Below, piece after piece: positions 7,203 through 11,412 of a DNA stretch of 11,412 bases (position 1 is its first letter; each line of letters opens with the position of its first letter). A model generated the notes under the pieces. It saw only the letters and a list, made by a program, of their open reading frames with translations. It did no database searches and was not told where the DNA came from. The stretch covers positions 1 through 11,412 of the forward strand of contig JAQUGA010000069.1 in NCBI GenBank assembly GCA_028684405.1, written 5' to 3'. The position numbers and the translations under genes are program-made. Source of the stretch: Bacteroidales bacterium (GTDB lineage: Bacteria > Bacteroidota > Bacteroidia > Bacteroidales > WCHB1-69).

Positions 7203-8069
7203 TTAATTATTATTTACTTCTTCAAATGACATTTCAACAGGCCTGATGATGTATCCTTTTTTTTGCAAAAGATTGATAACTCCTTTTTCTCCTCCTAAAT
7301 GGGCGGCACCAATGGCGACAAAAATCGATTGTTTCCGAATTTGTTTATGAATTTTTTTAGCCATTTTGATATTTCGTTTGGTTAAAAAGGCTTTTTCAAA
7401 ACTCTTAGGCAGAGTGGTGTCTTTGGATAGTTCAGCCATTTTTTCAATATCCATTTTTATATAGGTTTCTAAAAGCTCTTCAAATTTAGCATCTTGCGAA
7501 ATGGTGTCTTTAAGCCCGTCAACAAGCATTTTGGCTTGCTCTTCGAGTGAAATTTTATCGATGGCTGCAATTTGATGTTCAAATTTTTCAATGCCCAAAC
7601 ATTTCTTGTTTAGTTTTCGAGCTTTTGCCAAAAGAAAGGGGTCTAAAGCAGTGGGCATATCTTGTTTCATTTTTCCAACCATTAATTGTGAAGAGATGAA
7701 AAAAGGTTTCATTTTATTGAACATCAAAATATTAAATCCATATTGCGAACTGATTTCATCTTTGACAAATTTGTAATCTTCTGGACTTAATAGTTTGTCC
7801 AAACTGGTTTTCATGGTCATCATACCCATTATGCCTTTAGGATCAATTTCGTCCAATAAGATTTCTAAACCAAATGCATCACAAGCATTTATGGCAATTT
7901 CTACGGAGTCGCTGTAATTAAAAACGCGTTTGTCTTGAATGTGGATGGTGCCATATAAGTATGATGGCTGCTTTGAATTTTCAGAAGAGATTTCCCATAA
8001 AAGTGATTGAGAAAATAGGAGTGTGGGAAGTAGAAATAAAAAGAGGTGGAAAAATGATTTTGTTTTCAT
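7203..8069 (-). CDS. Secreted TraB/GumN (TIKI-like) family protein
   Basis: This 288-residue protein has a type I signal peptide (MKTKSFFHLFLFLLPTLLFS, likely cleaved before QS). It also has the hallmarks of the TraB/PrgY/GumN superfamily: LLWEIS near the N-terminus, GTIH at 40-43, a conserved Glu at 69 in FGLEI, and a C-terminal IGAAHLGGEKGV with His257 followed by LLQKKGY. In animal TIKI members these GxxH and Glu elements form a metal-dependent protease site. In bacteria most members have no assigned substrate, so protease activity here is an inference. It would act in the periplasm or outside the cell. It starts 15 nt after the RNA methyltransferase stop and ends 17 nt before apbE, so it belongs to the same transcription unit. 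It shares export to the envelope with ApbE but has no other obvious link. Confidence 0.9.
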   Translation of the reverse strand: MKTKSFFHLFLFLLPTLLFSQSLLWEISSENSKQPSYLYGTIHIQDKRVFNYSDSVEIAINACDAFGLEILLDEIDPKGIMGMMTMKTSLDKLLSPEDYKFVKDEISSQYGFNILMFNKMKPFFISSQLMVGKMKQDMPTALDPFLLAKARKLNKKCLGIEKFEHQIAAIDKISLEEQAKMLVDGLKDTISQDAKFEELLETYIKMDIEKMAELSKDTTLPKSFEKAFLTKRNIKMAKKIHKQIRKQSIFVAIGAAHLGGEKGVINLLQKKGYIIRPVEMSFEEVNNN

Positions 8070-8084
8070 AATATGTAGTTTTGA

Positions 8085-8861
8085 TTATTTATTTTTCGAA
8101 TATTCGTAGCATAATATGGCTCCAGCAACGGATGCATTGAGCGATTCTGCAGAGTTTGTTTCATCGATTTTATTAAATCTTGGAATGGAAACTTTGTGTG
8201 TCACAAAAGATTCTGTATTTGAAGAAATCCCTTTTCCTTCACTTCCAATAACAAGAATAGTTTTGGATGGAAATTTGAAATTGTTGATTGATGTTCCTTC
8301 CATATAAGCTCCAATAATGGCAAAATCGCTTGGAACACTTTGGAAAAATGTTCCAATTTCTGAGTATGAAATATTTACCCGTGCCAATGAACCCATCGTG
8401 GATTGAACGACTTTCGGATTGTAACAGTCAACCGAATTATTTGAACAAACAATGTTCTTAATGCCAAACCAATCCGCGGTTCTAATTAAAGTCCCCAAAT
8501 TGCCAGGATCTTGAATTCCATCTAAAAAAAGAAGGCTGGATAAAGTTTCAAAATTGAAATCGAATATTTGCTTTGCATCGATTTTAAATGTTGCCAAAAC
8601 AGGAGAGGGAGTATGGAGGTGACTGATCTTTTTCATTACCGACTCATGAATCTCAATTGTTTGATTTTTAAAGTCTTTAATTGAGTTTTGGTGTTCTTTA
8701 ATCCACTCTGGGTAAGCACATAAATGAACCACTTTTAATCCTGATTTTATAAAATCAAGAACGATTTTCGAGCCTTCGGCAACAAAAAGCTGTTCCATAT
8801 CTCGATGCTTTTTATGCTCCAGAGATTTTATTAATTTGATCGTGTTTTTTGTGAGTTGCAT
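8085..8861 (-). CDS. SpoU/TrmH-family RNA 2'-O-methyltransferase
   Basis: The family transfers a methyl group from S-adenosylmethionine to the 2'-OH of ribose in rRNA or tRNA in the cytoplasm. The 258-residue protein has an N-terminal SpoU substrate-binding domain (QLFVAEGSKIVLDFI, 24-38). The SPOUT trefoil-knot domain then has motif 1 GNLGTLIRTADWFG (120-133, with Arg128), motif 2 VIGSEGKGI (204-212) and motif 3 IPRF...ESLNASVAGAIL (226-250, with Asn242). About seven extra residues (KIDETNS) separate the Ile-Pro and Ser-Leu-Asn parts of motif 3 compared with RlmB. The target nucleotide cannot be told from sequence. The ATG starts one nucleotide after the stop of the ThiS-like gene (TAA-T-ATG), so translation is probably coupled. 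TraB/GumN and apbE follow. Confidence 0.93.
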   Translation of the reverse strand: MQLTKNTIKLIKSLEHKKHRDMEQLFVAEGSKIVLDFIKSGLKVVHLCAYPEWIKEHQNSIKDFKNQTIEIHESVMKKISHLHTPSPVLATFKIDAKQIFDFNFETLSSLLFLDGIQDPGNLGTLIRTADWFGIKNIVCSNNSVDCYNPKVVQSTMGSLARVNISYSEIGTFFQSVPSDFAIIGAYMEGTSINNFKFPSKTILVIGSEGKGISSNTESFVTHKVSIPRFNKIDETNSAESLNASVAGAILCYEYSKNK

Positions 8862-8862
8862 A

Positions 8863-9072
8863 TTAAAAAATGCCCATTTGATGAATAATTTGAACCATGT
8901 CGCCTTCTCGAATCATTGGAATATCAAAGTTCTCATGTTTTACAACTTTGTTGTTTACAATAGCAATGAATCGTTTTTGGTTGAAGTTTTTAAAAGCCAA
9001 AATGTCGTTTATACAAATAATCTCATCCGTGGTTTGGATAATTTCTAAATTATTATTGAGTATAATTTTCAT
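8863..9072 (-). CDS. ThiS/MoaD-like small beta-grasp protein lacking the diglycine tail
   Basis: This 69-residue protein looks like the sulfur carrier ThiS: MKIILNN at the start (beta strand 1), a central INDILAFKNF helix, FIAIVNNKVV, and near the end IREGDMVQIIHQMG, matching the ThiS pattern of GD-x-V-x-I-x-H-x-x-GGG. ThiS proteins are adenylated by ThiF at a C-terminal Gly-Gly and thiocarboxylated to donate sulfur to thiazole. Here the chain ends MGIF, with one glycine and two bulky residues after it, so that chemistry appears impossible. The reading frame ends at a clean TAA with no nearby shift that would give Gly-Gly. I chose the ATG at 9072 because the in-frame TTG at 9096 lies inside the inverted repeat and -7 box. 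No other thiamine genes are nearby. It heads the four-gene unit. It may be a ThiS relative with a non-carrier role. Confidence 0.75.
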   Translation of the reverse strand: MKIILNNNLEIIQTTDEIICINDILAFKNFNQKRFIAIVNNKVVKHENFDIPMIREGDMVQIIHQMGIF

Positions 9073-9077
9073 ATGGC

Positions 9078-9107
9078 AATTATTACTTTTAGACAAAAGT
9101 AATAATT
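9078..9107. repeat. Perfect 13-bp inverted repeat before the ThiS-like gene
   Basis: AATTATTACTTTT (9078-9090) and AAAAGTAATAATT (9095-9107) are exact reverse complements separated by AGAC. The repeat begins 6 nt upstream of the ThiS-like ATG. It covers the predicted -7 box and transcription start of that operon, the usual place for a repressor operator. As RNA it could also fold, but a transcript starting near 9088 would contain only half of it, favouring a DNA site. No protein has been assigned to it. Confidence 0.65.
9094..9101 (-). promoter_or_regulatory. -7 promoter box of the ThiS-like operon
   Basis: On the minus strand 9101-9094 reads TACTTTTG, an exact match to the Bacteroidota -7 consensus TAnnTTTG. 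Transcription would start near 9088, leaving a leader of about 16 nt before the ATG at 9072, the same geometry as the lipoprotein-radA promoter. No convincing TTG-type -33 element is seen at the expected distance, so confidence is moderate. Confidence 0.45.
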
Positions 9108-9237
9108 TTAGGACCTTTTTGTTTTTTTTATATTGAAAAGATGTTAAGAACTTCTCATTTTATTTTCTGTTTGGTGCTTGTTTTGTGAACAAAGAATGCA
9201 ATTTGTTGTTTTTAGATTAAACAAAACAGATAAAATT

Positions 9238-9417
9238 ATGGATTCAAAAGAAAAAGTGTTAAAAGTAATGGCTGAAATTGGTGATGCTGTTCGCCCTGGC
9301 GACATTGCTGAAAAAGCAGGAATGGACAAAAAAGAGTTGGACAAAGTAATTAAAGTTTTAAAAAGTGAAGATAAAATTTTTTCACCCAAAAGATGCTTTT
9401 ATCAAATTAAGGAATAA
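9238..9417 (+). CDS. Small winged-helix-like DNA-binding protein
   Basis: This is a 59-residue protein with a helix-turn-helix pattern: helix 1 EKVLKVMAEIG (5-15), helix 2 RPGDIAEKAG (19-28), then recognition helix KKELDKVIKVLKSEDKI (31-47) and a short strand FSPKRCFYQI that could be the wing. The text RPGDIAEKAGMDKKELDKVIKVLK resembles MarR/ArsR-type regulators and small stand-alone helix-turn-helix proteins known from anaerobic Bacteroidota and archaea. There is no ligand-binding or dimerisation domain. The ATG at 9238 is preferred to an in-frame TTG at 9178 because the 20 residues added by the latter do not fit the fold. The gene is divergent from the ThiS-like operon and 165 nt from it, so it is a possible regulator of that operon, but this is a guess. 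The best promoter candidate is TTGTTTTG at 9178-9185 (seven of eight positions). Confidence 0.75.
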   Translation: MDSKEKVLKVMAEIGDAVRPGDIAEKAGMDKKELDKVIKVLKSEDKIFSPKRCFYQIKE

Positions 9418-9452
9418 AAAATCCAACCTTACCCTAAACTCAACGTTTATTT

Positions 9453-9484
9453 GACAACGAAAAAATAATTATTTTTTCGTTGTC
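9453..9484. repeat. Perfect 32-bp palindrome at convergent gene ends
   Basis: GACAACGAAAAAATAA (9453-9468) is followed directly by its exact reverse complement (9469-9484). The centre coincides with the stop codon of the GH57 gene, whose last residues are encoded in the right half, while the HTH gene ends 35 nt to the left. Position between convergent genes suggests a bidirectional transcription stop. However, the A and T runs lie inside the stem and only a broken T-rich stretch follows, so it is not a textbook terminator. Confidence 0.6.
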
Positions 9485-10677
9485 TTTGTTTTGGGAGCTT
9501 TGTTCACTCTGTCTATGAAATCTGAAAGCACGTTCATATAATTGATGTATGCATCGTATGGAGAGCCATAGGGGTTAAAATACTTATGAACTTCTCCGTC
9601 CGAAAACCATTTTGTGCACATGTAATAGAAGTGATCGCTGGTTTGCAGAAAAAGCCAATCTCTTAAAATATGTGGGTCGGTAATTTCTTTCATGATTTCA
9701 CATAGGCTATAAAGCTTTTCAAATGCGTCATCCTGAAGTTCATTTCCTCGCCATGCAGTAATATCTCGTTCTTCATCAGCCCACGACATCGGCCATGGCA
9801 CATGAATTGGCGAAACGGCTTGAAACTTCTTGCTTACTTCTGCGGGTGTTGCAAAAGTAAACGGGGTTTGTTCAATAACAGCTTTTGGAAGTGCTGCAAA
9901 GAAATTGAAAATTCCTGTTTCAGCCCATTGGTGTTCGCCAAATGTTTCATAATCCATAAAAATATTTACTGTTTGGTGCTCGCTCGGAACCTGATTTAGC
10001 CACGATGCAAATTTATCCGCTGTCACAGGCCATTCAACCCAATCTTGTTTCGAAAAACGAAACGAAATATCATCGCTTAAGTTATAATTGCGAAGCAGTA
10101 TTTGTAAAGATTCTTCGCCGGCACTTTTGTAAACATAATTCGGACTTCTCCAGCCCAATATGTGTTTTGCCCCTTCCGTTAGCATGGTCTTAAATCCCAG
10201 TTTGCCAACCATTTCGGCAATATCATCAGAGTAAATTAATTCGGTATTGCGAAAAGTTTTGGGTTTTTGTCCAAAAAGTGCTTCGATTTTTGCAACATGC
10301 TGTTTCACTTGAATTTCAAATTCATCGGTGTTTGATAATGAAGCCAAACTATGTCCATAAGTTTCGGCAATAAACTCAACGCATCCCGTTTTGGCCAATG
10401 CTTGAAAACTTTCAATAACTTCGGGTATATGTTTTTCAAATTGATCCAATGCAATGCCAGATATTGAAAAAGCTACTTTGAATTTTTTTCCGTATTGTTC
10501 AATAAGGCTCAAAATCAATTTGTTCATAGGTAAATATGATTTTTCAGCAATTCGTTTTGCCAAATATTGATTTTGATAATCATCATAATAATGATGATCG
10601 ATGCCCATGTCAAAAAAACGATACGTGCGAAGCCTATAGGGCTGGTGTATTTGAAAGTAAAAACATAAAGTTTTCAT
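9469..10677 (-). CDS. Glycoside hydrolase family 57 (alpha-amylase-like)
   Basis: This is a 402-residue cytoplasmic enzyme with no signal peptide. GH57 enzymes hydrolyse or transfer alpha-1,4/1,6-glucan chains with retention of configuration. Visible family motifs are HQPYR (11-15, motif 1), GCVEFIAETYGHSL (98-111, motif 2), FRNTELIY (142-149, motif 3, Glu146 as probable nucleophile) and MDYETFGEHQ (241-250, motif 4, Asp242 as probable acid/base). It is shorter than classical GH57 amylases and branching enzymes, as are its Bacteroidota relatives. Whether it is an amylase, glucanotransferase or branching-type enzyme cannot be decided. It follows the GT4 gene by 6 nt. The context is glycogen-like storage polymer metabolism; a debranching enzyme gene often precedes the pair but would be off-window. 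At the junction a two-codon frame ATG-CCA-TGA (10682-10674) overlaps the ATG at 10677, which may matter for reinitiation. Confidence 0.93.
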   Translation of the reverse strand: MKTLCFYFQIHQPYRLRTYRFFDMGIDHHYYDDYQNQYLAKRIAEKSYLPMNKLILSLIEQYGKKFKVAFSISGIALDQFEKHIPEVIESFQALAKTGCVEFIAETYGHSLASLSNTDEFEIQVKQHVAKIEALFGQKPKTFRNTELIYSDDIAEMVGKLGFKTMLTEGAKHILGWRSPNYVYKSAGEESLQILLRNYNLSDDISFRFSKQDWVEWPVTADKFASWLNQVPSEHQTVNIFMDYETFGEHQWAETGIFNFFAALPKAVIEQTPFTFATPAEVSKKFQAVSPIHVPWPMSWADEERDITAWRGNELQDDAFEKLYSLCEIMKEITDPHILRDWLFLQTSDHFYYMCTKWFSDGEVHKYFNPYGSPYDAYINYMNVLSDFIDRVNKAPKTKTTKK

Positions 10678-10683
10678 GGCATA

Positions 10684-11412
10684 TTATTTTAAAAGTTCTT
10701 GATAAATTAATTTTAATTTGTAAGCAGCATTTTCCCACAATAAATTGTCAACTTCTTCTTTGCCGAGTTCAATGCACATTTGGGTCAGTGCTGGGTAATG
10801 AAGCAAACCATATATCGAATTTGCCATTGCATCTACATCCCAAAAGTCAACTTTTAAGGCATGTTGTAATACTTCCGATACGCCCGATTGTTTGGAAATA
10901 ACTACCGGGACATTAGACCGCATGGCCTCCAAAGGCGAAATTCCAAAAGGTTCGCTCACCGATGGCATGACGTAAACATCGCTCAAACCAAACATTTTAT
11001 CAACCTCTTCACCCCTTAAAAATCCAGTAAAATGAAAGCGGTCGCCAATTCGCAATTGGGCAACACGGCGTATTACTTTTGGCATCATATCGCCATCTCC
11101 GGCAAATACAAAGCGAACATTTTTGTCACGTTGTAGTATTTTATATGCAGCTTCGACAAAATATTCAGGTCCTTTTTGAAAAGTTACTCGACCTAAAAAA
11201 GTAACAATTTTTTCGCCCAAAACCTTGGTGTATGTTTTTTCGTCCTTTTTATCGTTGGGTTCAACGGCATTGTGAACAGTAAAAACTTTATCTGCCGGAA
11301 TACCGTGCTTTTCGATTACAATATTTCGGGTGTAATTGCTCACCGCAACTACTCTGTCGGCGGCCATCATTCCTTCGCGTTCAATATTAAAGACCAGAGG
11401 ATTTATATTTTG
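10684..11412 (-). CDS. GT4-family glycosyltransferase, glycogen synthase-like (N-terminus missing)
   Basis: This is the C-terminal 242 residues of a retaining GT-B glycosyltransferase. The frame is open to the window edge: translation of 11412-11371 gives NPLVFNIEREGMMAADRVVA leading into VSNYTRN, which is normal family sequence, so the internal Met at 11370 is not the start. Other motifs are VTFLGRVTFQKGPEYFVEAA (the nucleotide-sugar domain start with its Gly-Arg and Lys-Gly), FAGDGDM, FTGFLRGEEV, and EPFGISPLE, the E-x7-E motif that binds the sugar nucleotide. The end is WENAAYKLKLIYQELLK. Family GT4 spans many sugars; pairing with GH57 suggests synthesis of a glycogen-like alpha-glucan from ADP- or UDP-glucose, an inference from Bacteroidota gene order. 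Confidence 0.9.
   Translation of the reverse strand, partial: QNINPLVFNIEREGMMAADRVVAVSNYTRNIVIEKHGIPADKVFTVHNAVEPNDKKDEKTYTKVLGEKIVTFLGRVTFQKGPEYFVEAAYKILQRDKNVRFVFAGDGDMMPKVIRRVAQLRIGDRFHFTGFLRGEEVDKMFGLSDVYVMPSVSEPFGISPLEAMRSNVPVVISKQSGVSEVLQHALKVDFWDVDAMANSIYGLLHYPALTQMCIELGKEEVDNLLWENAAYKLKLIYQELLK

Noticed and set aside
9144..9389. 81-codon minus-strand frame overlapping the HTH gene
   Set aside because: It is antisense to a convincing HTH protein; the Ser/Thr/Ile-rich translation has no domain, and it would interrupt the divergent promoter region.
10536..10901. 121-codon plus-strand frame spanning the GT4-GH57 junction
   Set aside because: It is antisense to two well-supported genes and its translation is low-complexity and unrecognisable.

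Overview
This is a chromosomal window of ordinary-looking genes from a low-GC member of the Bacteroidota. The evidence is the repertoire and gene pairing (a GT4 glycosyltransferase next to a GH57 amylase-like enzyme, a two-component-type E2 with a TTFNE/DMS motif, short lipoproteins), starts preceded by A/T-rich sequence with no Shine-Dalgarno motif, and two exact matches to the Bacteroidota -7 promoter box TAnnTTTG at sensible distances from starts. An anaerobic or marine Bacteroidia lineage is my guess; the sequence alone does not fix the order. No rRNA, tRNA, CRISPR array, insertion sequence or phage gene was seen.

Layout. (1) 24-368 is rplT, the end of what is normally an infC-rpmI-rplT operon, closed by a clear hairpin terminator at 423-453. 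(2) 605-2383, plus strand: a small lipoprotein followed 12 nt later by radA, with a promoter box at 593-600. (3) 5746-2391, minus strand: a tight three-gene unit, odhB (2-oxoglutarate dehydrogenase E2), nadB (L-aspartate oxidase) and a gamma-class carbonic anhydrase-like protein. odhA is not beside odhB. (4) 5747-5971 is a repeat-rich divergent regulatory region leading to nqrM, a tiny membrane protein with a Cys-x11-Cys-x-Cys pattern. (5) 9072-6175, minus strand: a four-gene unit, a ThiS-like beta-grasp protein lacking the terminal Gly-Gly, a SpoU/TrmH-family RNA methyltransferase, a secreted TraB/GumN (TIKI-type) protein and the lipoprotein ApbE. nqrM and apbE converge tail to tail with 14 nt between them. 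(6) 9238-9417: a 59-residue winged-helix-like protein. (7) 11412-9469, minus strand: a GT4 glycosyltransferase (cut by the window edge) and a GH57 enzyme, a typical Bacteroidota storage-glucan gene pair.

Functional links. ApbE and NqrM are both maturation factors for the Na+-translocating NADH:quinone oxidoreductase: ApbE attaches FMN to NqrB/NqrC and NqrM is needed for iron-centre assembly. Their neighbourhood here implies that the organism has Na+-NQR encoded elsewhere. odhB, nadB and the carbonic anhydrase-like gene are all central metabolism, but I see no single pathway joining them.

The best candidates for something undescribed are the ThiS-like protein without its diglycine tail, coupled by one nucleotide to an RNA methyltransferase and headed by a perfect 13-bp inverted repeat lying on its promoter; and the odhB protein, whose peripheral subunit-binding domain looks eroded. 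No clearly new multi-gene system is visible.
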